Assembly: GCA_937995345.1 (NCBI GenBank)
Contig: CALKKS010000015.1
Span: 76,167-140,166 of the forward strand
Reading direction: 5' to 3'
Length of the DNA stretch: 64,000 nt
From: an uncultured Collinsella sp.
GTDB taxonomy: Bacteria > Actinomycetota > Coriobacteriia > Coriobacteriales > Coriobacteriaceae
The notes beneath the pieces were generated by a model. That model made no database searches, was not told where the DNA came from, and was given only the letters and a program-made list of their open reading frames with translations. Below, piece by piece: positions 15,818-24,542 of this stretch (position 1 is its first letter; each line of letters begins with the position of its first letter). The translations under genes were made by a program, and so were the position numbers.

Positions 15818-16870
15818 TTACGCGACGGTGTAAACCCAGTTGTGCTTATCCTCAACAGCACCAGACTGGATGCCCGTCAGGGTCTCGCGGAGCCTCTTCA
15901 TCACAGGACCGATCTCGGTGTAGCCAGCCGGGAAGGTCACAGTCTCGTCGGCACCGTAGACCTTGTTGTCGATCTCGCCCACCGGGGAGATAACGGCAGC
16001 GGTGCCGCACAGACCGCACTCAACAAAGGTGCCGGCCTTGACCTCGGCCCACTCGACGGGACGCTGGTCGACGGTCATGCCCAGGTCCTGAGCAACCTGA
16101 ACGAGCGAACGGCGGGTGATGGAGGGAAGAATGGAGTCGGTGTGTGACTGCGGAACGACGAGCGTGCCGTCCTCCTTCACGAACAGGACGTTGGCGCCAC
16201 CGGTCTCCTCGACATAGGTGCGGGACTCGGAGTCGAGATACAGGTTCTCGGCATAGCCCTCGCGGTGAGCCTCCATCGTGGGCTTCAGGGACATGGCGTA
16301 GTTGAGGCCGGCCTTGATATTGCCGGTGCCGTGCGGTGCGGCGCGGTCGTACTCGGAAACGCGCAGCTTGACGGGCTTAAGGCCACCCTTAAAGTACGGA
16401 CCGACCGGGGTCACGAGAATGCGGAACGTGTACTCAGGAGCGGGAGCCACGCCAATCACGTCACCGGAGCCGATCATAAACGGACGCACATACAGGGTTG
16501 CGCCAGAGCCGAAAGGCGGAACCCATGCGGCGTTGGCAGAGACGACCTGCTTGACGGCCTCGACAAACTTATCCTTGGGGAACGGGGGCATCTCCAGACG
16601 CTGGGCAGAGTTATACATGCGCTCGGCGTTCATGTCGGGACGGAAGCAGACGATGCTGCCGTCCTCGGCGGTGTAGGCCTTCAGGCCCTCAAAGACCTCC
16701 TGGCAGTAGTGGAAGATGCCGCCGCACTCGGAGACGTGCAGGGTGTGGTCGGTGGTCAGGCCGCCCTCGTCCCACTCGCCATCCTTCCAATGGGCCTCGT
16801 AGCTGTAATCGGTCTTCATGTAGCCAAAGCCGAGGCTACCCCAATCGATATCCTTCTTCTCGACAGTCAT
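15818..16870 (-). CDS. ilvE: Branched-chain amino acid aminotransferase
   Basis: 350-residue fold-type IV PLP aminotransferase that makes or degrades leucine, isoleucine and valine. Recognisable motifs include EVFEGLKAY, PPFGSGATLYVRPF and GTGNIKAGLNYAMSL with the conserved Lys at the cofactor site, and EETGGANVLFV plus CGLCGTAAVISP of the IlvE type II class found in actinobacteria and eukaryotes. ATG 16870 has AAGGAG upstream; a longer in-frame extension has no ribosome site. Upstream 16871-17096 holds no gene, and I saw no T-box or other riboswitch signature there. Confidence 0.94.
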   Translation of the reverse strand: MTVEKKDIDWGSLGFGYMKTDYSYEAHWKDGEWDEGGLTTDHTLHVSECGGIFHYCQEVFEGLKAYTAEDGSIVCFRPDMNAERMYNSAQRLEMPPFPKDKFVEAVKQVVSANAAWVPPFGSGATLYVRPFMIGSGDVIGVAPAPEYTFRILVTPVGPYFKGGLKPVKLRVSEYDRAAPHGTGNIKAGLNYAMSLKPTMEAHREGYAENLYLDSESRTYVEETGGANVLFVKEDGTLVVPQSHTDSILPSITRRSLVQVAQDLGMTVDQRPVEWAEVKAGTFVECGLCGTAAVISPVGEIDNKVYGADETVTFPAGYTEIGPVMKRLRETLTGIQSGAVEDKHNWVYTVA

Positions 16871-17096
16871 ATGTCGCTCCTTACATACACGGTTGCATAC
16901 TCGCGAACCCGCACGCAAGGACCGAAGCCGGCCGCGTCGCAACGTCGCACGCCCGGAGCGTAGAGCCGGACGGGACACGCGGGCAGCATCAAAGCCGATG
17001 GCGCGTCGATTCGCATGCAGGTGATTGTACTCCCCGCACGCCTTGGATAAAACGCTTTTCTTTAACTAAGTAAAGTATTTTCATTTGCCTTCAACA

Positions 17097-17131
17097 CAAA
17101 AGGCCCGCCATCGAATCCGATGACGGGCCTT
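17097..17131 (-). terminator. DedA gene terminator
   Basis: Minus-strand hairpin built from AGGCCCG and CGGGCCT with additional pairing inside and a TTTT tail. It follows the DedA stop codon by about 30 nt. Confidence 0.85.
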
Positions 17132-17159
17132 GGAATTAACGTCCGAAAACAAGCTCGGA

Positions 17160-17807
17160 CTAGGCGTTCTTTTTACCGAGCTTAGCCTTGACCAGACCGA
17201 CCACGGTCGGGATGATCGACACGGCGACGATGCCGATAATCAGCAGCTCAAAGTGCTCCTGCACAAAGGGGATGCCGCCAAAGAAGTAACCCAGCAGCGT
17301 AAAGACCGTCGACCAGGTAATGCCGCCCAGCACGTTAAAGATGACAAAATTGCGCCAGTGCATGCCGCCCATGCCGGCGATAAAAGGCACAAAGGTGCGG
17401 ATGAACGGGAAGAAGCGACCGAGGAAGATGGCCAGATGGCCCCACTTATCCAGGAAATCCTCGGACTTTTTGATGCGCTCGGGCGTCATGGCCTTTACCT
17501 TGCCCGAGGCGATGATCTTGCGGCCAAAGAAGTGGCCGATCATAAAGTTGCACTGATCGCCCAGGATGGCTGCGGCCCATGCGGTGGCCAGAAGCGCCAC
17601 GATGTTAAAGCCGCCGTTGTGGGCAAAGAAGCCCGAGGCAAACAGCAGCGAGTCGCCGGGAAGGAACGGGAAGAACACCACGCCCGTCTCGATAAAGATG
17701 ATCAGGAACACGCAGCCGTAGGCCATGAGCGGGCCGGCGGCGATCCAGCTGGCAATCGCGGTGCGTGGATCCTTAAGCAACTCGGCGATAAAATTGATGA
17801 AACCCAT
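17160..17807 (-). CDS. DedA family membrane protein
   Basis: 215-residue polytopic membrane protein of the DedA/SNARE-associated family, which in bacteria supports proton-coupled or lipid (undecaprenyl-phosphate) flipping and membrane homeostasis. Diagnostic segments are ETGVVFFPFLPGDSLLF and the FLGRFFPFIRTFVPFIAGMG arginine-containing motif. ATG 17807 is preceded by GAGAGG at 9 nt. It is convergent with nothing on its 3' side and divergent from CysE. Confidence 0.92.
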   Translation of the reverse strand: MGFINFIAELLKDPRTAIASWIAAGPLMAYGCVFLIIFIETGVVFFPFLPGDSLLFASGFFAHNGGFNIVALLATAWAAAILGDQCNFMIGHFFGRKIIASGKVKAMTPERIKKSEDFLDKWGHLAIFLGRFFPFIRTFVPFIAGMGGMHWRNFVIFNVLGGITWSTVFTLLGYFFGGIPFVQEHFELLIIGIVAVSIIPTVVGLVKAKLGKKNA

Positions 17808-17973
17808 GAAGTAAAACCTCTCAGTTGTGGGCGCGGACACGTCCAAGTTGACCAGTATACGGTTGCGGCGCCCCCTCGTGCGCAACCCCACAAAAGCATG
17901 ACTCCATTACCAGCAAGTTTGCATAACTGACACCTGTCGCCCAAAGCAAAGCAAGATCGCCCTTCCTAATCCC

Positions 17974-17990
17974 TAGCGAATCGCTATACT
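17974..17990 (+). promoter_or_regulatory. Palindrome overlapping the cysE promoter
   Basis: TAGCGAATCGCTA (17974-17986) is a 6+1+6 inverted repeat whose right half overlaps a TATACT -10 box at 17985-17990. A transcription factor bound here would block RNA polymerase. The identity of the factor is unknown. Confidence 0.5.
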
Positions 17991-18031
17991 TTATTGAATC
18001 GCATTGCCATGGCGCTGAGGGAGGGCGGCCG

Positions 18032-18736
18032 GTGAGCTTTATCAATACCATTCGCGAGGACATCAAGACCGTCCAGGCGCAAGACCCCGCTGCGCAAAAT
18101 GGCCTGGTCATCTTCCTGTCCTACCCCGGCCTGCACGCCAAGTGGAACCACGTGCCCGAGCACTGGCTGTGGGAACATGGCCATCGCTCGCTCGCCCGCG
18201 TGCTCTCGCAAATCACCCGCCACATCACCGGCGTCGAGATTCATCCCGCCGCGCAGATCGGCAAACATTTCTTTATCGACCACGCCATGGGCGTTGTCAT
18301 CGGCGAGACCACCATTGTGGGCGACAACTGCGTGCTCTATCAGGGCGTCACGCTCGGCGGCACCGGCAACGAGACCGGCAAGCGCCACCCCACCCTGGGC
18401 AATAACGTCACCGTGGGCACGGGCGCCAAGGTGCTCGGCAACATCCGCATCGGCAACAACGTCAAGATCGGCGGCAACTCGGTCGTCGTCAAGGACGTGC
18501 CCGACAACTGCACCGTCGTGGGCGTGCCGGGCCGCATCATCAAGCGCAACGGCTGCCGCGTGTTCGAGGAGAGCTTCGACGCCAAGCAGCATCGCGAGTA
18601 CATGCCCGACGATGCCGCCGAGCAGAGCGCCCTCAACCGCCAGGGCATCAACGAAAACGCCCGTCGCGTCAAGGAACTCGAGCGAGAGGTGGCCGAGCTC
18701 AAAGCCCTCGTCGCCAAGCTCGTGGACGAGCGCTAG
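18032..18736 (+). CDS. cysE: Serine O-acetyltransferase
   Basis: 234-residue enzyme making O-acetylserine from serine and acetyl-CoA, the first committed step of cysteine synthesis. The left-handed beta-helix is clear: GVEIHPAAQIGKHFFIDHAMG, GETTIVGDNCVLYQGVTLGG and the GNNVKIGGNSVVVKDVP coils. The catalytic His is in FIDHAMG. It is the short (EpsC/SrpH) form without the long N-terminal helical domain. After residue 190 it has an unusual charged tail with a predicted coiled coil (KELEREVAELKALVAKL). It starts with GTG at 18032 behind GGGAGGG. No cysK is adjacent. Confidence 0.92.
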   Translation: MSFINTIREDIKTVQAQDPAAQNGLVIFLSYPGLHAKWNHVPEHWLWEHGHRSLARVLSQITRHITGVEIHPAAQIGKHFFIDHAMGVVIGETTIVGDNCVLYQGVTLGGTGNETGKRHPTLGNNVTVGTGAKVLGNIRIGNNVKIGGNSVVVKDVPDNCTVVGVPGRIIKRNGCRVFEESFDAKQHREYMPDDAAEQSALNRQGINENARRVKELEREVAELKALVAKLVDER

Positions 18737-18773
18737 GGCCGTGGGCAGCCGCCACAGCATGAACGCCAACACA

Positions 18774-18816
18774 AAAGGCGCGCCAGGGAATCCGCCCCCG
18801 GCGTGCCTTCTTTTCG
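18774..18816 (+). terminator. cysE terminator (bidirectional)
   Basis: Stem AAGGCGCGCCAGGG with CCCCCGGCGTGCCTT and a TTTT tail, between the 3' ends of CysE and the downstream minus-strand ABC gene. Confidence 0.8.
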
Positions 18817-18817
18817 A

Positions 18818-18846
18818 TGTGACATGCGGGGCTGCCCCTTTGTCAC
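18818..18846. repeat. Palindrome of the GACAAAGGGGC family, copy 2
   Basis: Imperfect palindrome GTGACATGCGGGGC/GCCCCTTTGTCAC ending inside the ABC gene's last codon region. Related to 1912-1940 and 42706-42734. Confidence 0.65.
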
Positions 18847-18847
18847 C

Positions 18848-20848
18848 TTATGCGAACTGGCTTAGGTAGAGGTCGGCGTAAGCGCCCTCGGCAGACAGCA
18901 GCTCCTTGTGCGTACCTTGCTCGATGATATTGCCGTGATCCATGACCAGGATGAGGTCGGCATCGACAATCGTCGACAGACGGTGCGCGATCACAAAGCT
19001 CGTGCGCCCGCGCATGAGCGCGTCCATGGCGCGGCCGATGGCAAGCTCGGTGCGCGTGTCCACGCTCGACGTCGCCTCGTCCAGGATGAGGATCGCCGGG
19101 TTGTTGAGCAGCACGCGCGCGATGGTCAGCAGCTGACGTTGGCCCTGGCTGATGCTCTCGGCATCGTTAGCCACACGCGTGTCGTAGCCCTGCGGCATAG
19201 TGCGCACAAAGAAATCGACCTGCGCGGCGCGTGCAGCCGCCACGATCTCGTCGCGCGTCGCCTCGGGACAGCCGTAGGCGATGTTCTCGGCAATGGTGCC
19301 ATCGAACAGCCAGGCGTCCTGCAACACCATGCCAAACTGCTGGCGCAGCTCGCCGCGGTCCATGCGGCTCGTGTCCGCACCGTCGAGGGTAATGCGGCCA
19401 CCGTCGATTTCGTAGAAGCGCATGAGCAGATTGATGAGTGTGGTCTTACCCGCACCCGTGGTTCCCACCACGGCGATCTTCTGACCCGGCTCGGCGGTAA
19501 ACGACACGTCGCGCATAAGCGGCTTGTCGGGCGCATAGCCAAAGCGCACATGCTCAAAAGCGACTCGGCCCTCCACCTTGCCCGACAGCTTGACGGCGGC
19601 CGCCGGCAACGGATCGGCCTCCATCTCGGGCTCGTCGAGCAGGTCGAACACGCGCTCGGCGCTCGCCAGCGCGCTCTGCAGCGAGTTAAAGGTAAACGAC
19701 AGCTGCGTCATGGGTTCGGACGCCTCGTAGATAAACTGGAAGAACGCTTGGAACACGCCGACGGTCATATGCCCGGCAACCAGCATGCTGCAGCCCACCA
19801 GTGCGATCACGATCTGCGCCAAACGGCCGATAAAGCGCACCGCGGGGCCGACGGCGTTAATCATAAAGTCGGCTTTGGTGCTCACGCGCGCCAGCTCCTT
19901 CGAAGCCTCGTGTACCTCGGCAGAGCTCTGGCGCTCGCGGTTAAACGCACGGATCACCAGACGGCCCGAGTAGCCTTCCTCGACCGCGCTCGTAATCTTG
20001 GACACCCACTCCTGGCGCTCGCCCGTCACATCGTGTGTGCGGTGCGACACGACCTTCGTCACCAGCAGCGAAAGCGCCGTAAAGAACAAAAAGACGAGCG
20101 TGAGCGGCACGCTAAACACGAACATCACGCTCACGGCGCCCACCACGGTACCGATCGACACCAGAAGCTGCAGCAAGCCGCGCTGCATGCTCTCGGACAT
20201 CTTGTCCAAGTCGTTGGTCGCGCGGCTGACGACCTCGCCGGGACGATGCGCGTCAAAGTAGGCAAGCGGCAGACGGTTGAGCTTTTGTGCGATGCGGTTG
20301 CGCAGGCGCAGGTTGAGGCGCTCGGCAACGCTCGACATCAAAAAGCTCTGGAGTGCGTAGAACGAGGCGGCGGCGGTCCAAATCATAAAGTAGATGAAGA
20401 TGGTCCTGCCGCAGTTCTCCCAGGTAATGCTGAAGGTAGTGTTGTTGGCAAACGCCACCTTCATGTGCCCCCACAGCTCATCGATCACGCGGGCGCTGTA
20501 AGCCGGCGCAGCGGTGTTAAAGATGGCATAGAACACGATGCTCGCGAACACGATATAGAAGCGCCAATGGTCGCCGGCGGCCTCGCTCCACAGGCGGCGC
20601 ACCGTCGCCCAGGTATCGCGGGGCGTCTCGTCCTCGTCCTCGTCGTCAACGTCGCGCATGCGCTCCGCCTCGGCGCGGGCGCGCTCGTCCTCGGCGCGCT
20701 CGTTTTCCTCGTAGAGTGCCTGGCGGCGAGCCTCGCGCTCCGCCGTCTTGGCGGCTTCGTCCAGGACGGGCATGGCGCCCGTCTCCTCGACTGTCTCTGC
20801 AGCCGCGGCGTCATCGGCGATGCTCTGCCTCTTGAGCTCCTCGGTCAT
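18848..20848 (-). CDS. Heterodimeric ABC exporter subunit, consensus-site half (second system)
   Basis: 666-residue ABC half-exporter. It has an acidic, Arg/Glu-rich cytosolic N-terminus of about 85 residues, a six-helix domain, and an ATPase with GTTGAGKTT, ISQGQRQ signature and ILILDEATSSVD Walker B with the catalytic Glu. It starts at ATG 20848, 1 nt after the stop of the upstream half-exporter; GGGAGG overlaps that gene's end, favouring this ATG over the GTG at 20857. Translational coupling is likely. The substrate is unknown; the unit sits under a MarR regulator, which favours drug or lipid export. Confidence 0.92.
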   Translation of the reverse strand: MTEELKRQSIADDAAAAETVEETGAMPVLDEAAKTAEREARRQALYEENERAEDERARAEAERMRDVDDEDEDETPRDTWATVRRLWSEAAGDHWRFYIVFASIVFYAIFNTAAPAYSARVIDELWGHMKVAFANNTTFSITWENCGRTIFIYFMIWTAAASFYALQSFLMSSVAERLNLRLRNRIAQKLNRLPLAYFDAHRPGEVVSRATNDLDKMSESMQRGLLQLLVSIGTVVGAVSVMFVFSVPLTLVFLFFTALSLLVTKVVSHRTHDVTGERQEWVSKITSAVEEGYSGRLVIRAFNRERQSSAEVHEASKELARVSTKADFMINAVGPAVRFIGRLAQIVIALVGCSMLVAGHMTVGVFQAFFQFIYEASEPMTQLSFTFNSLQSALASAERVFDLLDEPEMEADPLPAAAVKLSGKVEGRVAFEHVRFGYAPDKPLMRDVSFTAEPGQKIAVVGTTGAGKTTLINLLMRFYEIDGGRITLDGADTSRMDRGELRQQFGMVLQDAWLFDGTIAENIAYGCPEATRDEIVAAARAAQVDFFVRTMPQGYDTRVANDAESISQGQRQLLTIARVLLNNPAILILDEATSSVDTRTELAIGRAMDALMRGRTSFVIAHRLSTIVDADLILVMDHGNIIEQGTHKELLSAEGAYADLYLSQFA

Positions 20849-20849
20849 G

Positions 20850-22586
20850 CTACTCACCTCCCTTCATCTGCGATTCCGCGATAGCGCGGTACACCTCGCA
20901 GGTTTCCATGAGCTCGTCGTGCGTGCCCAGGCCCACGACCCCGCCGTCTTTGAGCACCACGATCTGATCGGCATGCAAAATAGTCGAGATGCGCTGGGCG
21001 ATGATGAGCACCGCGGCATCGCACGTCTCGTCCTGCAGCGCATGGCGCAGTGCCGCATCGGTCTTAAAGTCCAGGGCCGAAAAACTGTCGTCGAAGATAT
21101 ACAGGTCGGCATGCTTCATGAGCGCGCGGGCGATCGCCAGGCGTTGGCGCTGACCGCCCGAGAAGTTCGTGCCGCCCTGGGCCACCGGCGTATCGAGCCC
21201 CTGGGGCTGGTCGAGCACAAAGGTGCTCTGGGCAACCTCCAGCGCATGGAGCATGTCGGCCTCGGTCGCGTCTTCGTTGCCAAAGCGCAGATTGCTTGCC
21301 ACCGTACCCGAGAACAGCCATGCCTTCTGCGGCACATAGGCGATACGCCCGCGGATGTCGTCTTGCGAAAGGTCGCGCAGATCGATGCCGTTCAGGCGAA
21401 TGGTGCCCTTCGTGGCATCGTGGAAGCGAAGCAAGAGCTTGGCCACCGTTGACTTGCCCGATCCCGTCGAGCCCACGATCGCGGTCGTCTGTCCACGGCG
21501 GCAGGCAAAACTCAGGTTGCACAGGGTGTCCTCGTCGGCATCGTCAAAACGGAACGACATGTGGTCGAACACGGCCACCGCGTCGGCACCGTCTGCGGAC
21601 TCAGGCGCCCCATCGCCCAGCGTGGCCTTGCCGTCCACGATGCTCGGCTCGATTTCGAGCACCTGTTGCGCACGGTTGAGGCACGCCGCAGCGCGCGGAA
21701 GCGTCAGCACCACCATCTGCGCCATCATCACAAAGAAAAGGATCAGAAGCGCGTACTCCAGCACGGCCGAAATGCTGCCGATTTGCATGGCATGGACGCC
21801 CACGCGGTTGCCGCCCACCCACAGCACCGCCACCTCCGCGATGTTCATCAAAAAGAAGCTGGAGCTGTCGAGACCCACAAACAGGTGGTTGACCTTGATG
21901 GCATTGGCCGCGTAATCGCTAAACACCTCGTCCAGGCGCTGCTCCTCGTGGCGCTCCTTGTTAAATGCGCGGATGACGCGCACGCCCACGATGTTCTCGC
22001 GCAGCACCACGTTCATGCGGTCGATAAAGCTCTGCAGGCGCATAAAAATCGGCGCGGCGTTAGCCACCGTAAAGACCGCCGCCACCAGCACGATCGCCAC
22101 GACTGCGCCCAGCAGCGTACCCATGGCGGGATCGATAAACCAGGCGAAGATGATGCCCGCCACGGCCAAGAACGGCACCGGCAGCACCAACTGAATCGTC
22201 TGCAGGATTGCCTGCTGAATCACGTTGATGTCGTTGAGCGAGCGTGTGATCATCGAACCCGTGCCAAAGCGCTCAAAGTCGCTGGCGGACAGCTCGAGCG
22301 ACTTATCGTAGACGGCGTTGCGGATGTCGCAGGCCACATTGGCCGCCAGACGGGCCGAAAGATAGCAGCCCAGCACCGCGCCGCCGCTGGCCATGCCGGT
22401 CGCGATAAGCATGTAAAGGCCGTTGCGCAGGATGTAGTCGACATCACCCGTCGTAATGCCCGTATTGACCATGTTCGCCAACATCGTGGGCACGAGCAGC
22501 GTACCGACGTTGTCTATCAGCAGCACCAGCAGCGTCACCGTAATCAGCCCACGATACGGCCTCATAAACCTCATTAAGAGTCGCAT
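20850..22586 (-). CDS. Heterodimeric ABC exporter subunit, degenerate-site half (second system)
   Basis: 578-residue ABC half-exporter: six transmembrane helices, then GSTGSGKST, FSGGQRQ and the Walker B LYIFDDSFSALD with Asp in place of the catalytic Glu. It overlaps the MarR gene: its ATG at 22586 lies before the MarR stop codon at 22574-22576, behind GGGGAGAC. The order MarR, degenerate half, consensus half on one strand suggests one transcript, controlled by the MarR operators upstream. Confidence 0.92.
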   Translation of the reverse strand: MRLLMRFMRPYRGLITVTLLVLLIDNVGTLLVPTMLANMVNTGITTGDVDYILRNGLYMLIATGMASGGAVLGCYLSARLAANVACDIRNAVYDKSLELSASDFERFGTGSMITRSLNDINVIQQAILQTIQLVLPVPFLAVAGIIFAWFIDPAMGTLLGAVVAIVLVAAVFTVANAAPIFMRLQSFIDRMNVVLRENIVGVRVIRAFNKERHEEQRLDEVFSDYAANAIKVNHLFVGLDSSSFFLMNIAEVAVLWVGGNRVGVHAMQIGSISAVLEYALLILFFVMMAQMVVLTLPRAAACLNRAQQVLEIEPSIVDGKATLGDGAPESADGADAVAVFDHMSFRFDDADEDTLCNLSFACRRGQTTAIVGSTGSGKSTVAKLLLRFHDATKGTIRLNGIDLRDLSQDDIRGRIAYVPQKAWLFSGTVASNLRFGNEDATEADMLHALEVAQSTFVLDQPQGLDTPVAQGGTNFSGGQRQRLAIARALMKHADLYIFDDSFSALDFKTDAALRHALQDETCDAAVLIIAQRISTILHADQIVVLKDGGVVGLGTHDELMETCEVYRAIAESQMKGGE

Positions 22587-23086
22587 GTCTCCCCTTCGCC
22601 CTTATCGTCAGCCTCGTTCTCGGCGGCCACTTGCCGTTTAAATGCCTCGCACTCTTCATTAAGAACATGGGAGAACTTACCGACCAAGCGCATAATCTCG
22701 CGCTGTTCCCACGGCTCGAGCGCCTCGAATGCCTGTTGCTCGGCTTTTTGCGCCGGCAACGCGTAGCGCTTGGCAAACTGCATACCTTCTTCGGTCAGTC
22801 GCACAACCTTGTTCTTACGACTGCCCTCGGCAAACTCCAACGTCGCAAGCCCTCGCGCCCTAAGCGTCTTGATCGCCGAATTGATGGTCTGTTTGCTGTA
22901 GAACCATTCACTTGTCAGCCGACTCACGGCAACGCTTCCGCCCGCTGCACTCGTGTCGACGAGCATCCAGTAGGCGCAGTCCGAAAGACCGCAGGTGCGC
23001 GCGAACTCCGAATAGATGCGATCAAGCCCGTTGAGCATCCGGTCAAAATCGACCAACGTAACCGCGCAATCCATCTCTCCCACCAT
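22574..23086 (-). CDS. MarR-family transcriptional regulator
   Basis: About 170-residue winged-helix regulator. The segment VAVSRLTSEWFYSKQTINSAIKTLRARGLATLEFAEGSRKN shows the recognition helix and wing; CGLSDCAYWML before it is a typical MarR dimer helix. The start is not certain: ATG 23086, TTG 23098 or ATG 23074 are in frame, none with a strong ribosome site. An operator half overlaps the TTG, so a leaderless or short-leader message is possible. The first gene of an operon with two ABC half-exporters; likely an autorepressor and repressor of both. Confidence 0.86.
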   Translation of the reverse strand: MVGEMDCAVTLVDFDRMLNGLDRIYSEFARTCGLSDCAYWMLVDTSAAGGSVAVSRLTSEWFYSKQTINSAIKTLRARGLATLEFAEGSRKNKVVRLTEEGMQFAKRYALPAQKAEQQAFEALEPWEQREIMRLVGKFSHVLNEECEAFKRQVAAENEADDKGEGETCDS

Positions 23087-23090
23087 TCGA

Positions 23091-23141
23091 TAGTCCAAGT
23101 TTTGACTAATTAGAGTTTCAGGTTAGTCCGAGTTTTGACTA
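23091..23141. promoter_or_regulatory. Twin MarR operator boxes
   Basis: Two palindromes, TAGTCCAAGTTTTGACTA at 23091-23108 and TAGTCCGAGTTTTGACTA at 23124-23141, differ by one base. Each has TAGTC and GACTA half-sites 8 nt apart, and they repeat every 33 nt (three helical turns). Located at the 5' edge of the MarR-ABC operon. Confidence 0.82.
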
Positions 23142-23188
23142 TCGTCAAGGGCGGCCGTACAAGACGTGCGACCTATGCAACATATCGA

Positions 23189-23226
23189 CAAAAAAGACCG
23201 CCGGCGCGGGGGCGGCGCCGGCGGTT
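23189..23226 (-). terminator. Terminator of small protein gene
   Basis: Minus-strand stem ACCGCCGGCGC/GCGCCGGCGGT followed by six T residues, 25 nt after the stop codon at 23252. Confidence 0.88.
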
Positions 23227-23251
23227 GCGAGAGAATATCGATTGTTGGCTG

Positions 23252-23542
23252 TTACGCAGCGACGGCCTCGTAGACCGTGGCGCCCGAGAAGCTGTCGTGC
23301 AGGCTCTTGCCGCAGATCCACGGCAGTTCGACGACCTCGCAGACCGTGTTGACCAGCTCGGAGCAGTCAGTAAAGTGGCCCTTATCGTTGAGGGCCTCGC
23401 AATCCTGAACACGCCAATAGCCATCGGTGTGCGTGATGTAGTACTCGTGATCGTTGATCGACACGAAAGCGCGCGTCTTGGAACGCAGCAGCTTCAGAAA
23501 TCCTTCGAAGTCGGTCTCGACGACATCTCCAGCCTGGAACAT
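23252..23542 (-). CDS. Small protein of unknown function (96 aa)
   Basis: 96-residue cytosolic protein with no signal or membrane segment. Contains AFVSINDHEYYITHTDGYWRVQD, an aromatic, acidic stretch, and one Cys in LPWICGK. I do not recognise a family. A strong AGGAGG eight bases before the ATG, a clear terminator and a well-kept codon pattern indicate a real gene. It stands alone between the MarR operon and the divergent nitroreductase. The upstream 23543-23833 contains an A+T-rich promoter-like region but no other gene. Confidence 0.75.
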   Translation of the reverse strand: MFQAGDVVETDFEGFLKLLRSKTRAFVSINDHEYYITHTDGYWRVQDCEALNDKGHFTDCSELVNTVCEVVELPWICGKSLHDSFSGATVYEAVAA

Positions 23543-23833
23543 GATGTTACCTCCTGGCCCGGCGCCACCATGGCGCGTTGATAAACGTTGGTACTCCTTT
23601 AGTAAAACCTTTATCAGAGCTTATGCGCGCATCATTTAGGCAAGTGGTAAAAAACCGCAGGGTAGACGGGATAAAACGTTTAATCATCCCATCGGTTTGT
23701 CACATTCTGGCTGAAGTTTTATGCAAACCAACTTTTCCACTTGGTAGCTTGCATTGTTTGGGGCCGACGGCGCGATTACGGTTTTGGTTCGGCGGGTAAG
23801 AACGAGGCATCGAAACCAACGTCAGGAGGACAC

Positions 23834-24361
23834 ATGGAGACCATCGAAGCGCTCATCCACCGCCGCAGCTGCCGCAAATACAGCGATCGCCCCGTCGAGA
23901 CCGAGAAGCTCGCACGCATTATCGAAGCTGGCCAGTACGCGCCGAGCGGCATGGGACGTCAGCCGGTCACGTTTGTCGCCGTCACCGACCCCGCAACCGT
24001 TGAGCGCCTCTCGCAGCTCAACGCCCAAGTTATGGGTAGCGAGGGAGATCCCTTCTACGGCGCCAAGACCGTTGTGGTGGTGCTCGTCGACCGCAGCGTG
24101 CCCACGCACCTGGAAGACGGCTCGCTCGCCATGGGCAACCTGCTCAACGCAGCCTATGCGCTGGGCGTCGATTCGTGTTGGATCCACCGCGCGCACGAGG
24201 TCTTTGACTCGCCCGAGGGACCGGAACTGCTGGCCAAGTGGGGTCTGCCCGCCGACGGAAGCCTGCGCGGTGTGGGCAACTGCATTCTGGGCTACGCCGA
24301 GGGCACGCTTCCCGAGGCAAAGCCGCGTCGCGACAACGTGGTGTATGTTCCGCCGTTCTAA
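23834..24361 (+). CDS. Nitroreductase-family protein
   Basis: 175-residue minimal nitroreductase-fold flavoprotein. METIEALIHRRSCRKYSDRPV carries the RRSxRxY FMN motif, and LGVDSCWIHRAHEVFDSPEG plus a C-terminal NCILGYAEG match the short two-domain type. ATG 23834 is preceded by AGGAGG at 23824-23829; longer frames upstream run through non-coding DNA. It is distinct from the nitroreductase at 1954-2823 (little similarity beyond the FMN motif). Physiological substrate unknown. Confidence 0.88.
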   Translation: METIEALIHRRSCRKYSDRPVETEKLARIIEAGQYAPSGMGRQPVTFVAVTDPATVERLSQLNAQVMGSEGDPFYGAKTVVVVLVDRSVPTHLEDGSLAMGNLLNAAYALGVDSCWIHRAHEVFDSPEGPELLAKWGLPADGSLRGVGNCILGYAEGTLPEAKPRRDNVVYVPPF

Positions 24362-24391
24362 CAAACGGCGGACCCGTTGACGCTGCGCGGG

Positions 24392-24483
24392 CCGCATTCA
24401 CGCCAATCTGACGTTCAATTTCGAGGGCGCGACCAAAAGGTCAGCGCCCTCTCATTTCACGTCACCTTGGCGCAAATGCGGCC
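24392..24483. repeat. Palindromic repeat with TGACGT core, copy 1
   Basis: Arms containing CCGCATT...GCGCCAA and their complement enclose GAGGGCGC...GCGCCCTC. Conserved copies at 31704-31801 and 39437-39533; located 30 nt after the nitroreductase stop codon. Strong enough to fold as an RNA hairpin and to terminate transcription. Confidence 0.8.
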
Positions 24484-24542
24484 CGCTCGCTGTTGGTGCC
24501 TGACATCGAGTGAGCCACTGTTGGCATCCGGCACGTAGGCAG

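Noticed and set aside
16871..17096. T-box or amino-acid riboswitch upstream of ilvE
   Set aside because: No T-box bulge sequence (TGGNACCGCG) and no antiterminator/terminator pair could be seen in this leader.
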